Shown piece after piece: positions 9,267-20,416 of a stretch of 30,983 nucleotides of DNA. The DNA is from Lachnospiraceae bacterium (GTDB lineage Bacteria > Bacillota_A > Clostridia > Lachnospirales > Lachnospiraceae), in assembly GCA_024689605.1 (NCBI GenBank), contig JAILDD010000035.1, positions 1-30,983 on the forward strand, given 5' to 3'. The notes beneath the pieces were generated by a model. The model made no database searches. It had not been told where the DNA came from and was given only the letters and a program-made list of their open reading frames with translations. A program made the position numbers and the translations under genes. Position 1 is the first letter of the stretch. Every line of letters begins with the position of its first letter.

Positions 9267-10366
9267 GCTTTATCTCCGGACTCTGCTGCGTTTTCTGAAG
9301 CCTCATCATCAGATTTCTTCACACGTTTCATAGGCTTTTTGTCAGCCTTGATATCGATCTCCGAAGGAGCTCCGCCTATATTGTAATGCTCACGCACCAG
9401 ACGGTCCACTTCTGCACACATGTCAGGATGATCCTTCAGATAAATCTTGGCATTCTCCCTGCCCTGTCCGATCTTGTCGCCCTTATATGCGTACCAGGCT
9501 CCGCTCTTATTTATAACATCTATATCAACAGCAAGGTCCAGAAGGTCGCCTTCATATGAAATACCCTCGCCAAACATGATGTCAAACTCAGCCTCCTTAA
9601 AAGGAGGTGCAACCTTATTCTTCACAATCTTTGCCCTGGTACGGTTACCTACGGAATCACCACCGGCCTTAAGCTGTTCTACCCTGCGAACTTCCATACG
9701 TACCGACGCATAGTACTTAAGTGCATTTCCACCGGTGGTAACCTGGGGATTACCGTAAAATACCCCCACCTTCTCACGCAGCTGGTTAATAAATATAACC
9801 GCACAGTTTGACTTGCTGATGGCACCGGCCAGCTTTCTGAGAGCCTGGCTCATAAGCCTTGCCTGAAGTCCCACATGAGAATCACCCATGTCACCTTCCA
9901 GCTCTGCCTTGGGAGTAAGAGCAGCCACAGAGTCAATGACCACTATATCAACAGCCCCGGATCTTACCATTGTCTCTGCGATTTCAAGTCCCTGCTCACC
10001 GTAGTCCGGCTGATTGATATACAGGTTATCAACATCCACACCAATAGCTGCGGCATAGGCAGGATCAAGAGCATGCTCTGCATCGATAAATCCTGCGATA
10101 CCGCCCCGTTTCTGAACCTCTGCAATCATATGAAGTGTAACGGTAGTCTTACCTGACGACTCAGGTCCGTATATCTCTATAACTCTTCCCTTGGGAATAC
10201 CGCCTATTCCCAGGGCTATATCAAGTGAAAGGGATCCCGTGGGGATCGTCTCTATGTTCATCTTATTGCTGGGATCGCCGAGCTTCATGAGCGCGCCCTT
10301 GCCATACTGTCTCTCAACCTGCTTCAAGGCCGCATCCAGAGCTCTTAACTTTTCTTCTCTTTCCAT
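9263..10366 (-). CDS. recA: Recombinase RecA
   Basis: DNA-dependent ATPase for homologous recombination and for LexA self-cleavage in the SOS response. 367 aa. Walker A GPESSGKT at residues 67-74, the catalytic [10 protein letters not shown] segment, VVIDSVAAL (Walker B), loop L2 region with [15 protein letters not shown] and [14 protein letters not shown]. The C-terminal tail is acidic and lysine-rich (about residues 335-367), as in other RecA proteins. AAAGGAG lies seven bases before the ATG. Followed by the coupled recX. Confidence 0.98.
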   Translation of the reverse strand: MEREEKLRALDAALKQVERQYGKGALMKLGDPSNKMNIETIPTGSLSLDIALGIGGIPKGRVIEIYGPESSGKTTVTLHMIAEVQKRGGIAGFIDAEHALDPAYAAAIGVDVDNLYINQPDYGEQGLEIAETMVRSGAVDIVVIDSVAALTPKAELEGDMGDSHVGLQARLMSQALRKLAGAISKSNCAVIFINQLREKVGVFYGNPQVTTGGNALKYYASVRMEVRRVEQLKAGGDSVGNRTRAKIVKNKVAPPFKEAEFDIMFGEGISYEGDLLDLAVDIDVINKSGAWYAYKGDKIGQGRENAKIYLKDHPDMCAEVDRLVREHYNIGGAPSEIDIKADKKPMKRVKKSDDEASENAAESGDKA

Positions 10367-10385
10367 TTCTTTTCTCCTTTCACAG

Positions 10386-10436
10386 AAAACATCTGTTCGT
10401 GTTTATAAGATTAAAACATTTGTTCGTGTTTGTCAA
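10386..10436 (-). promoter_or_regulatory. recA promoter with two SOS (LexA) boxes
   Basis: Minus strand: -35 TTGACA (10436..10431), 17-base spacer, -10 TAATCT (10413..10408), start near 10401. Two near-identical sites match the Gram-positive SOS box pattern CGAAC-N4-GTT: CGAACAAATGTTTT (10426..10413), inside the spacer and touching the -10, and CGAACAGATGTTTT (10399..10386), at the start point. LexA bound at either would block RNA polymerase. No other SOS-like site was noticed in the window. Confidence 0.9.
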
Positions 10437-10659
10437 CATAAAATTTTTATTTTTTTACCATTCCGGTACTGTATTCACTTTTCAAGGTGCACTGAAAAAA
10501 TCCTGCGCAAGACATTTCTAAAACTTTACATTCTATTATTGGAATTCAAGCGGTCATCCAGCCGCCTTTGCGAATGCACGATACCGAACGGTATCTTTGA
10601 ACTCCTGTTTACAGATACTACCACATTAAGGCCGTTTTTTCAAGCCTGTTTTTTGCCCT

Positions 10660-11106
10660 TCAGATCAGGCCTTTCTTTCTTCCCGAATATTTTTTCTTTA
10701 CGTCCAGTCGGTTCAGGGCACGTCTGAGCTTGGCTTCCGCAATCTGTTCCTCCAGCCTCCCCTGCTTAAGCTTTATTATATCTTTGGCAGCCTGTTCCGA
10801 CTCTTTAGCCCTGTTTTCATCTATTTCGTCCGGATCCTCGGCTGACTCTACCAGCACCAGTACTTCGGTAGATTCAACACGCATGATACCGGCAGAAACC
10901 GCAGCATAGCGCATGCTGTCTTCAGGATCCTCATCTTTCCTGTATTTAAGAAGCCCTTCTTTTATCGCTACCACCGCAGACTCATGCCCCGCCATGACGC
11001 CAAACTCCCCCTCAGCCGTGGGCACCGCAAGAAACTCCACCGCACCGCTGAAGAATACGGAACTTGCCTCATATATTTTAAGCTGAAATGAATTTAAGGT
11101 TTCCAA
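10660..11106 (-). CDS. atpC: F1 ATP synthase epsilon subunit
   Basis: 148 aa, a little over the usual 130-140. The N-terminal beta-sandwich is seen in FLAVPTAEGEFGVMAGHE, followed by the two-helix C-terminal arm. The arm contains IDENRAK, matching the I/L-D-x-x-R-A motif through which some bacterial epsilon subunits bind ATP and switch between inhibitory and non-inhibitory forms. The start codon is TTG and comes directly after the beta stop (TAA-TTG), with GGCGGAG inside the beta end as ribosome site. It is the last gene of the atp operon. No convincing terminator was found in the 220 bases that follow; a weak AAGG/CCTT stem with interrupted T runs is the best candidate. Confidence 0.95.
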   Translation of the reverse strand: METLNSFQLKIYEASSVFFSGAVEFLAVPTAEGEFGVMAGHESAVVAIKEGLLKYRKDEDPEDSMRYAAVSAGIMRVESTEVLVLVESAEDPDEIDENRAKESEQAAKDIIKLKQGRLEEQIAEAKLRRALNRLDVKKKYSGRKKGLI

Positions 11107-13444
<2,338 letters not shown>

Positions 13445-13457
<13 letters not shown>

Positions 13458-15214
13458 TTATCCTCGTAGAATCTCTTTGCGGCTTCGATGATCTGTTCCT
13501 TTTCTTCAGGTGTCATTACGCCGGTCTCATCGATTTTTTCACAGAGTGCAGACTCTGTCATTGAAAAATGCCTGAGCATCTCATCACGGAACTTTATTAT
13601 CTTTGCCAGTGGAACATTTTCCATTACATGGGCAATGGCTGCACAGAGTATGATTACTTGCTCATGCAGCGAGAACGGATGCCCCTGAGGCTGTATCAGT
13701 AACTTCATAAGTCCCTGACCATAGTTAAGCTGCTTCTTAGTAGCTTCATCCAGGTCACTGGAGAACTGCGTGAACACTTCCATCTCCCTGTACTGTGCAA
13801 GATCCAGCCTCAGGCTTCCCACGGCTTTTTTCATCGCCTTTGTCTGGGCCGCTCCACCTACACGGGATACAGAAAGCCCGACATTGACAGCAGGCCGTTG
13901 TCCTGCAAAGAAAAGATCACTTTCTAAGAATATCTGTCCGTCCGTTATTGAAATAATATTGGTAGGTATGTAGGCAGAAACATCTCCCGCCTGAGTTTCG
14001 ACTATAGGCAATGCCGTCATGCTGCCTCCGCCTATTGCATCAGAAAGTCTTGCCGACCTCTCTAACAGCCTTGAATGCAGATAGAAAACATCACCGGGGT
14101 AAGCTTCACGTCCTGGTGACCTCTCCAGCAGAAGGGACAGTGCCCTGTATGCTATGGCATGCTTGGACAGATCGTCATAGATAATAAGCACATCCTTGCC
14201 CTGGTACATGAAGTATTCGCCAAGGGCTGCACCCGCATAAGGCGCAATATACTGGACAGGTGCTGTTTCAGATGCAGATGCAGAAACCACTATGGTATAT
14301 TCCATTGCACCCTGCTTCTTAAGATTACCAACTATATGAGCCACGCTGGACGACTTCTGTCCGATTGCAACATATATGCAGATAACACCATTGCCCTTCT
14401 GGTTCAGTATGGTATCCGTAGCAATAGTGGTCTTTCCTGTCTGTCTGTCACCGATAATAAGCTCTCTCTGTCCCCTTCCTATGGGAAACATTGAGTCGAT
14501 TGAAAGCAGGCCCGTATTCATAGGGGTATCCACACCCTGACGGGACACGATGTCCGGAGCCGGGGATTCTATGGCACGATAACCCACAGCCTTTATCTTG
14601 CCCTCTCCGTCTATAGGCTCACCGAGTGCATTAACTACCCTTCCTATGTATGCGTCACCCACAGGTATTCCTGCGGTCTTTTTGGTACGCCTTACCCTGC
14701 TGCCTTCCGTAACATCCGTATCGTCACCGAAAAGTATGATACCGACACAGTCAGGCCTAAGGTCCTGCACCATGCCCTTTACGCCGGATTCAAAAATTAC
14801 GATCTCGCCATATACCGCACTGCGAAGTCCCTCTGCCAGTACAATACCGTCACCTACTGTCAGTACGACACCTTCCTCCTCTGGACGGACATGGGCCTCC
14901 CAGGAATCGATTGACGATTTGAAAAGTGTAATGACATCAGATTCTTCATCATCATACCTTGCCGCAATCTCATCCAGCATATCGGCTAACTGCCTGTACC
15001 TTCCTTCACGGGTCCAGTCATATACTTCACCGCCTGCCTCCAGCCTGAAACCGTTTCCCACAGTCTCATCCTTTTTCCAGACAAGCTCGAATTCCTCGCC
15101 CTGCTCCTTTAAAAGAAAAGCTTCAAAGCGCTTCTTTTGCTTTGCATCAGGTGAAGCAGCACTGTATATATACGCCTCTTTTTTTGAAGTGGCTGAGGTC
15201 TTACTTTCTTCCAT
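13445..15214 (-). CDS. atpA: F1 ATP synthase alpha subunit with an N-terminal delta-subunit C-terminal domain
   Basis: 589 aa from the ATG at 15214; alpha is normally about 500-510. Residues from about 92 onward are ordinary alpha, with Walker A GDRQTGKT at 255-262 and the SVSRVGG arginine-finger segment. Residues about 14-88 match the C-terminal domain of delta (AtpH/OSCP): an aligned block reads IYSAASPDAKQK..FEAFL, then VGNGFRLEAGGEVYDWTREG, then RQLADML, which parallels E. coli delta ISAAALSEQQ..., MAGVIIRAGDMVIDGSVRG, ERLADVL. The helical N-terminal domain of delta, which in known enzymes grips the alpha N-terminus, is absent. GGAGG eight bases before 15214 fixes this start, 12 codons inside the longer open frame. 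The gene overlaps the b-subunit stop by 14 bases, so no separate atpH fits. Fusion and loss are seen in sequence; stator function is inferred. Confidence 0.93.
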
Positions 15215-15707
15215 CAGAATTTCCTCCGTCAGAATTCTTTTCTGCCTCATCTAAGAATGAATCAAAAGATGATCCGCCCTCGCTGTCAAGCATTATCTTG
15301 CGGGTAGCTTCTTCTATCATCTTGGAGATATCTTCCTTGGCGCCCTCCACAATGCCTTTCTTCTTTCTTTCGCCTTCGGCCTTTGCCTCTGCAATAACGA
15401 CTTCAGCCTTCTTCTTAAGGCTTTCTTCTTCAGTCTTACGCATTTCAGCGATCTCAGCCTGGGCAGCGCTCATCTTGGCTTCCACTTCCTCATCGGCCTT
15501 ATCCATTGCAGCAGTATACTCTGCCTTTAACGCTTTAGCCTCATCCAGCGTCTTCTTCGCCTGCTCGTCCATTTCACGATAATGGTCCTCACGCTTCTGA
15601 ATAAAATCCTTTACAGGCTTGTATAAAAGGATGTAAAGTCCTCCAAAGAGAAGGATTATATTGAAAAGGTGCAGGAATATCTGCATAAAATCTATTCCGA
15701 GTATCAT
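15201..15707 (-). CDS. atpF: F0 ATP synthase b subunit (peripheral stalk)
   Basis: 168 aa. One N-terminal membrane helix (about residues 8-28, FMQIFLHLFNIILLFGGLYILLYKP) followed by a long charged, alanine-rich coiled coil. Single b gene, so a homodimer is expected. The last 25 residues are Ser/Gly/Asp-rich instead of ending in the usual amphipathic helix that binds the delta C-terminal domain, though an IMLDSEGG segment precedes them. The gene overlaps the fused alpha start by 14 bases. AAGGGG lies seven bases before the ATG. Confidence 0.94.
   Translation of the reverse strand: MILGIDFMQIFLHLFNIILLFGGLYILLYKPVKDFIQKREDHYREMDEQAKKTLDEAKALKAEYTAAMDKADEEVEAKMSAAQAEIAEMRKTEEESLKKKAEVVIAEAKAEGERKKKGIVEGAKEDISKMIEEATRKIMLDSEGGSSFDSFLDEAEKNSDGGNSDGRK
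15223..15227 (-). promoter_or_regulatory. Ribosome site that fixes the extended alpha start
   Basis: GGAGG on the minus strand, eight bases before the ATG at 15214. It places translation start upstream of the delta-like domain and rules out that the extra N-terminal codons are an over-extended open frame. No comparable site was noticed near where a standard alpha would begin. Confidence 0.85.
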
Positions 15708-15731
15708 TCTTTAACCCCTTTCCTGTCTGAC

Positions 15732-16112
15732 TTACAGTACGAAGATCGCCAGTATCGCAATGATCAATGCATAAATAACTACCGTCTCTATAAATACCAG
15801 ACCGAGCATCATGATGGTCTGTATCTTTCCGCTCATCTCAGGCTGTCTTGCAACACCCTCGCCGCAGCGTCCTACTGCGATACCCATACCGATACCTCCG
15901 CCGAATGCCGCAAAACCCACCGCAATACCTGCACCAATGGCTTTTCCTAAAATATCATTCACCCCTACATTTGCTGCCTCTGCAGCTGCTTCAGCAGTAG
16001 CTGTGGTGTCTGCAGCCTGGGCGCTTATTACCCCGGCCACCCCTACTCCTGCCATAACAATGATCATCACTGCAAGTGCGATTGCCATAGTTTTGATTGT
16101 CTTTAATTTCAT
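15732..16112 (-). CDS. atpE: F0 ATP synthase c subunit with a signal-peptide-like N-terminal extension
   Basis: 126 aa; most bacterial c subunits have 70-90. Residues about 52-126 form the normal two-helix hairpin: a glycine-rich helix 1, the loop RQPE (89-92), and helix 2 with the ion-carrying Glu109 in VFIETVVIYA. Residues 1-34 look like a signal peptide: MKLKTIK, a hydrophobic core (MAIALAVMIIVMAGVGVAGV), then AQA-AD, a good signal peptidase I site. A 15-residue Ala/Thr/Glu linker follows. The glutamine that helps bind Na+ in helix 1 of Na+-type rings is a methionine here (GMG), so H+ is the likelier ion. GGAGG eight bases before the ATG. Confidence 0.94.
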   Translation of the reverse strand: MKLKTIKTMAIALAVMIIVMAGVGVAGVISAQAADTTATAEAAAEAANVGVNDILGKAIGAGIAVGFAAFGGGIGMGIAVGRCGEGVARQPEMSGKIQTIMMLGLVFIETVVIYALIIAILAIFVL

Positions 16113-16157
16113 TTTCTTTTCCTCCGGAATTTTATTTTCTTTTTGTTTGATTGGTCT

Positions 16158-17015
16158 TTATGCTGCTTTTGCTTCTTCTATTGTTTCGTCTGTAGTCGCT
16201 TCTTTTTTCTTTTTCTTCTCCCTTATCTCCGTGACCTCACCGTAGTAGAAACTGGTAAGCATTGTCAGGACATATGCCTGAATGACTGCATGCAACACTG
16301 TGAAGAGTACGCCCACCAGTACCGGCAGTACAAAACTAAGTGTCATATAGTAATAAACTAATTCAGTTGTGAGCATACCTGAAAGCAGGGCACCAAATAA
16401 TCTGAATGTCATTGATATAGGCAGTGAAAACTCCTTAAGTGCATTTCCAACGCCGGCAATTTTATTTGCTGTGACTGCACCGAATACGATAAACAGATAT
16501 GAAAAACATCCTGCAGCTATGGCACCGTTTATATTTGCAAGGGGTGCCGGCAGCGCCAGTGAATTGCCTGCGGCGGATACAACCTGCAGACCCAAAAGCT
16601 CAAACATGGTTCCCACAAAAATATAGGAACCTATCGCAAAAATATATGCGCCAAGGGCCTTATTCCTATGGGGGCTGTTGGACTTGGCAAGTCCGTCAAA
16701 AAGCCCTACCCACATCTCTAAAAGCATCTGGAATTTCCCAGGCACGAGTTTGAATTTAGGGATAACGAAGATCCTGATTATCAGTGCAGCCAAAAGAAGA
16801 AATGCTGTCACTATAAATCCGGAAAGGAGCGAAGGATCGATCTGCATAATGCCGAAGAGCGATATCTTATTCGTCTCATGCAGCACCGCATCACGCATTA
16901 CTTCCTTTACGGTTTCATGCTTTTCAGCATGGAAAGTAAGCACCGTTCCCACAATGCTAAATGCCAATAGCACCAGCATTACGACAATGGTTTTTGTCTT
17001 TTTTTTCTTATCCAA
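16158..17015 (-). CDS. atpB: F0 ATP synthase a subunit
   Basis: 285 aa from a TTG codon at 17015. Five to six membrane helices; the essential arginine is Arg205 in MTFRLFGALLSGM, and the last helices read YYMTLSFVLPVLVGVLF and HAVIQAYVLTML. The C-terminus carries a lysine-rich then acidic tail (EKKKKKEATTDETIEE). The frame is open to another TTG at 17063, but that codon overlaps the -10 box and has no ribosome site, while GGAGGGG sits seven bases before 17015. First gene of the operon; no atpI precedes it. Confidence 0.94.
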   Translation of the reverse strand: MDKKKKTKTIVVMLVLLAFSIVGTVLTFHAEKHETVKEVMRDAVLHETNKISLFGIMQIDPSLLSGFIVTAFLLLAALIIRIFVIPKFKLVPGKFQMLLEMWVGLFDGLAKSNSPHRNKALGAYIFAIGSYIFVGTMFELLGLQVVSAAGNSLALPAPLANINGAIAAGCFSYLFIVFGAVTANKIAGVGNALKEFSLPISMTFRLFGALLSGMLTTELVYYYMTLSFVLPVLVGVLFTVLHAVIQAYVLTMLTSFYYGEVTEIREKKKKKEATTDETIEEAKAA

Positions 17016-17022
17016 TTTGGAA

Positions 17023-17029
17023 CCCCTCC
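17023..17029 (-). promoter_or_regulatory. Ribosome site that fixes the atpB TTG start
   Basis: GGAGGGG on the minus strand, seven bases before the TTG at 17015. It lies inside codons 12-14 of the longer frame, which argues that those codons are not translated. Confidence 0.8.
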
Positions 17030-17062
17030 GATACAGACAGAATATAATTTTTGCTACATTCA

Positions 17063-17068
17063 ATTATA
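17063..17068 (-). promoter_or_regulatory. -10 box of the atp operon
   Basis: Perfect TATAAT on the minus strand, about 48 bases before the atpB start. The -35 region falls in a T-run (GTTTTT) and is poor, so the promoter may rely on an activator or on the A/T tract. It is back to back with the azlC promoter. Confidence 0.6.
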
Positions 17069-17092
17069 CGACATTTTTGAACAAAAAAAAAC

Positions 17093-17121
17093 TTGATATA
17101 CGGTGTTTTTTTATTTATTAT
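17093..17121 (+). promoter_or_regulatory. Promoter of azlCD
   Basis: Plus strand TTGATA (17093-17098), 17-base spacer, TATTAT (17116-17121). The transcript would start near 17128 and have a leader of about 55 bases. The leader is too short for a leucine-type attenuator and shows no T-box core. Confidence 0.65.
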
Positions 17122-17183
17122 AGACACTTGTGATGCCTCACCGGTAAGCACTTAAGAAAACCGGAACATCATGGGGTAAAATT

Positions 17184-17957
17184 GTGGATAATACATCAAA
17201 TTCAAATATTCCAAAAAAGGACAACGCCTTTCTCGCAGGCCTCCGGGATGGCCTCCCCATAGCCCTGGGGTATTTTGCCGTATCATTTTCCCTAGGAATC
17301 CAGGCTAAGGATGTGGGAATGACCGCATTCCAAGCCGCTGTCATGTCCCTTACCAACCTGACCAGTGCAGGCGAATTCGGCGCACTGGCCATAATAGGCG
17401 CAGGCGGTTCCTATTTTTCCATAGCGCTTTCACAGCTCATAATAAATCTGCGCTACTGCCTGATGAGCTTTGCGCTTTCCCAAAAGATCAAACCGGAAAC
17501 TCCCACTCACCATAGGCTGCTAATGTCCTACGGCATTACAGATGAAATCTTTGGTGTGTCAGTAGGTCAAAAATATCCCCTGTCACCATTTTATACTTAC
17601 GGCGCGCTTCTCCTTACCGTCCCCGGCTGGACTGCCGGCACTGCAATAGGCGTACTTGCAGGCAGCATACTGCCGGACTCAGTCACTAGTGCCCTTAACC
17701 TGGCACTGTACGGCATGTTTACCGCAGTATTTATCCCTAAATCACGGGAAGACATACGGATCTGTGCGGCTGTCATCACCTCAATGATAGCGAGCTTTGC
17801 CGCTGTGCATCTCCCCTACATAAAGGACATATCAGGCGGCACCCGAATCATAATACTTACGGTACTTATATCCCTGATATTCGCCATAATTAAGCCAATA
17901 GATACTGAATCATCAGACGAAACAGGTACCGGACAGGCTGACGAAATGATCGAGTAG
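17184..17957 (+). CDS. azlC: AzlC family branched-chain amino acid permease subunit
   Basis: 257 aa, large subunit of the two-component AzlCD exporter for branched-chain amino acids and analogues. The family opening GLRDGLPIALGYFAVSFSLGI is clear, followed by several membrane helices (for example FGALAIIGAGGSYFSIALSQL and IASFAAVHLPYIKDI). The C-terminal 20 residues are hydrophilic and acidic. The start codon is GTG, with a weak GGGG eight bases upstream. azlD follows after 109 bases. The end of the gene lies inside dispersed repeat copy B. The substrate is inferred from the family only. Confidence 0.93.
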   Translation: MDNTSNSNIPKKDNAFLAGLRDGLPIALGYFAVSFSLGIQAKDVGMTAFQAAVMSLTNLTSAGEFGALAIIGAGGSYFSIALSQLIINLRYCLMSFALSQKIKPETPTHHRLLMSYGITDEIFGVSVGQKYPLSPFYTYGALLLTVPGWTAGTAIGVLAGSILPDSVTSALNLALYGMFTAVFIPKSREDIRICAAVITSMIASFAAVHLPYIKDISGGTRIIILTVLISLIFAIIKPIDTESSDETGTGQADEMIE

Positions 17958-18020
17958 CGGTGATTCGCTCCGCCCTGCTTCGTTCGGCGTAAACCGAAAA
18001 TTTCCTTACGCAGCCCACGA
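17949..18020. repeat. Dispersed repeat, copy B
   Basis: About 70 bases related to 554-640. It begins in the last codons of azlC (ATCGAGTAG includes the stop) and continues through TTCGGCGTAAACCG to GCAGCCC. The element separates azlC from azlD. A CGCC...GGCG inverted repeat is kept between the copies. Confidence 0.55.
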
Positions 18021-18066
18021 AATAACCCAAAAAGTAATGCCGCTAATAGCAGCAGAAAGAGAAAAC

Positions 18067-18372
18067 ATGAACACCTGGATCTACATCGCCGTAATGGCAA
18101 TAGTAACATATCTGATAAGGATGCTTCCCATGACCATTCTGAGGAAGGAAATAAAAAACAAGACCCTCAGGTCATTTTTAGCCTATGTGCCTTATGTCAC
18201 GCTGACGGTAATGACTTTTCCTGCAATACTGGATGCCACCAGGAGCATTTACTCTGCTCTTGCAGGCTTTACAACCGCACTCATAATGTCTTACTTCAAA
18301 AAAAGCATGATACTGGTTGCCCTGGTATCATGCGCTGTAGTATTTATAACTGAGCTGATCCTCATTCACTGA
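18067..18372 (+). CDS. azlD: AzlD family branched-chain amino acid transport partner
   Basis: 101 aa from the ATG at 18067. A small membrane protein with three to four hydrophobic segments (WIYIAVMAIVTYLIRMLPMT, SFLAYVPYVTLTVMTFPAIL, ILVALVSCAVVFITELILI); the early YLIRMLP segment is typical of AzlD, the partner of AzlC. A purine-rich but weak ribosome site (GAAAGAG) precedes it; an in-frame ATG ten codons earlier has none. Its 3' end overlaps the end of the convergent EAL gene by 11 bases, so the two transcripts must run into each other. Confidence 0.85.
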   Translation: MNTWIYIAVMAIVTYLIRMLPMTILRKEIKNKTLRSFLAYVPYVTLTVMTFPAILDATRSIYSALAGFTTALIMSYFKKSMILVALVSCAVVFITELILIH

Positions 18373-20350
18373 CTTTGCTCTGCTTTTTCCCGCCGTTCTC
18401 TTCAAGGAAAGAAAGGAAGCTTTTTTCCGGCATAGGCTTCGCATAATAATAACCCTGGATGTATTCACACTGCATTTCAATGAACCACTCAGCTTTATCC
18501 TTATCCTCTACGCCCTCGACAACGATCTCCGCACCAAGGCTCTTAAGCAGACTTATGGTTTCCTTCATGATATTCTTACGCCTGTCATCCACAAGCCCGT
18601 CAATAAGGCACTTGTCCAGCTTAATTATCTTGTACGGGAAATTCATTATCCTGCCCAGGTTTGAATAACCCGAACCATAATCGTCCAGGGAGAAGCTGTT
18701 TCCGTTCTCCGATATATCACTCATGGTCTTTATGACCGCATCTGCAAGATAATCCGATGCAGTCTCCGTAATCTCAAAATTAATTCTCTTGGGCTCGATA
18801 TGATACTCCTCGAGTATTTCCCTGATCTTCTTTGCCATATCCTTCTGCGTGCACTGCATAACGGAAAGGTTTACCTCAACAAATTTGATTCCCCTGTCAA
18901 GGGCATCGCTTTCCGCAAGGAAACGGCACACGTCACGGATTACAAACTCGCCTATCTGAAGTATGGCGCCGCTCTTCTCCGCAGCAGGAATAAAGATTGA
19001 TGGCGGAACATAGCCCAGGGTCTCATCCTTGAGCCTGAGCAACGCTTCAGCCGAAGTAAAAGCCCGATCTTTTACGGAATATATAGGCTGATAGAACATT
19101 TCGAACTTGTCATTCTTTATTGCATCAGCCACTATACGGTCGATGGTATTGCTGATGACATACTCCCTGTCAGGAACAATATCGCAGTACCTGACAAAGA
19201 CATTAGGCGGAAGGTAATTTACAAAAGTTTCCACAAATTTTACCAGTTCCTCCTCATTATCACATTCCTCCGGAATCTCCACACCGCAAACCGCAAATTC
19301 CAGCTTCATGCGGATACCATCCAGATTATATTCCTCACGGATAATAGGGATATTATTGTTTACAACCGCAGACACCTCTTCTTTATCAATACCGCCTTTA
19401 TCAACGACGGCAAACAAACCGTTCTTCAGATAATAAAGATCTGCCAGATGTCTGTTTTCTCTCTGCATTATTGAAAAGATCCTGTCGCACACCTGATGCA
19501 TCAGCTCGGCATAAACCTCTCTGCCCAGCGAATTGTCCAAAGGTCTGCTGCTCCGTATCTTGGCAAAAATGATAAATGTCTTGTCACCTGTTGCATATAC
19601 ATTGCCCAGCATATGCTTGAATGCTGCAAAAGGCTTTGCACCGGTCTCAAGGTCATAGTTTTCTTCAATGCTGAGCACAAAGAATGAAAGCAGCAACACT
19701 GTCAGTGCCATACCGAACATCTGCACAAGCAGCGTAGGATTGGTAGCCTGGATATAGTATGCCAGAAGGTTCACCGGGTATATGAAAAGAAGTGCCAGGA
19801 ACTTTATAAGTTCTATACGCCTCTTTACCCTGCAGTAAATAATGAGTACCAGGAAGAATATAACATAATAGAAGCCCATTGCCACGGAAACGCCTATCAT
19901 GAACCCCCTGTGATAAACAGGTATACCGTCCGGACTCAATGTGTGATAGAAAAGAGCATGAGTCGAACCGTTGGATATCAACAGCATGAGATTGACAAGC
20001 AGCGGTGAAAAAAACATGACTGCCAGTATAAGGGAAGACCTGATCTTTTTAAAAGTTCCGGTGATACATCCCACCATATATATATACACCGGATATATCA
20101 TGGAATACAAAAAACTGTATGTGCCGCAAGCAATATCCCGGAATATTATGCTGTTGTTGTAGGGTGCAATCCAGTCAAGAGGCGCAGACCTCAGGACATC
20201 TGCCACCGTAGTGAGCATTATGAGGCCAATGAACACAAAAAAAATCCTATTCGTCTTGCCTCTGTACATTTTTCTGAAACAGAGCGACAGCAACAGGACC
20301 ATACAGACCAAAAGAGCCGCAATGTCTAGGTAATAGACACGGTAAACCAA
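18362..20350 (-). CDS. Membrane c-di-GMP phosphodiesterase with a degenerate GGDEF and an EAL domain
   Basis: 662 aa. Residues 1 to about 235 hold seven predicted membrane helices. The next 160 residues resemble GGDEF (it opens DLETGAKPFAAF) but the active-site turn reads KNGLF, so it should not make c-di-GMP. The EAL domain (about 400-650) keeps the catalytic set: EALLR, NLSVMQ, EITET, LDDYGSGYSN, KLDKCLID, VEGVED and GYYYAKP, so it should hydrolyse c-di-GMP. The start is a TTG codon with AGGGGG nine bases upstream. It overlaps the tail of azlD, read from the other strand. The membrane signal is unknown. Confidence 0.92.
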   Translation of the reverse strand: MVYRVYYLDIAALLVCMVLLLSLCFRKMYRGKTNRIFFVFIGLIMLTTVADVLRSAPLDWIAPYNNSIIFRDIACGTYSFLYSMIYPVYIYMVGCITGTFKKIRSSLILAVMFFSPLLVNLMLLISNGSTHALFYHTLSPDGIPVYHRGFMIGVSVAMGFYYVIFFLVLIIYCRVKRRIELIKFLALLFIYPVNLLAYYIQATNPTLLVQMFGMALTVLLLSFFVLSIEENYDLETGAKPFAAFKHMLGNVYATGDKTFIIFAKIRSSRPLDNSLGREVYAELMHQVCDRIFSIMQRENRHLADLYYLKNGLFAVVDKGGIDKEEVSAVVNNNIPIIREEYNLDGIRMKLEFAVCGVEIPEECDNEEELVKFVETFVNYLPPNVFVRYCDIVPDREYVISNTIDRIVADAIKNDKFEMFYQPIYSVKDRAFTSAEALLRLKDETLGYVPPSIFIPAAEKSGAILQIGEFVIRDVCRFLAESDALDRGIKFVEVNLSVMQCTQKDMAKKIREILEEYHIEPKRINFEITETASDYLADAVIKTMSDISENGNSFSLDDYGSGYSNLGRIMNFPYKIIKLDKCLIDGLVDDRRKNIMKETISLLKSLGAEIVVEGVEDKDKAEWFIEMQCEYIQGYYYAKPMPEKSFLSFLEENGGKKQSKVSE

Positions 20351-20416
20351 ATAATTATTCCCCCTTGAGCATTGTCAGGACTACACAACGCTCCCCTCAG
20401 ATATATCAGACAAGCA

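Noticed and set aside
10441..10659. Gene or strong terminator between atpC and the recA promoter
   Set aside because: Only weak stems and interrupted T runs were found, and the open frames there lack ribosome sites.
14598..15254. Long plus-strand open frame (218 aa) opposite atpA
   Set aside because: It lies antisense to a secure gene, is rich in Ser/Pro/Leu as expected of a shadow frame, and has no ribosome site. The same applies to the antisense frames at 21007-21579, 23270-23845, 24513-25106 and 28346-29197.
17030..17063. Longer AtpB starting at 17063
   Set aside because: That TTG overlaps the -10 box, and the strong GGAGGGG lies after it, just before the TTG at 17015.
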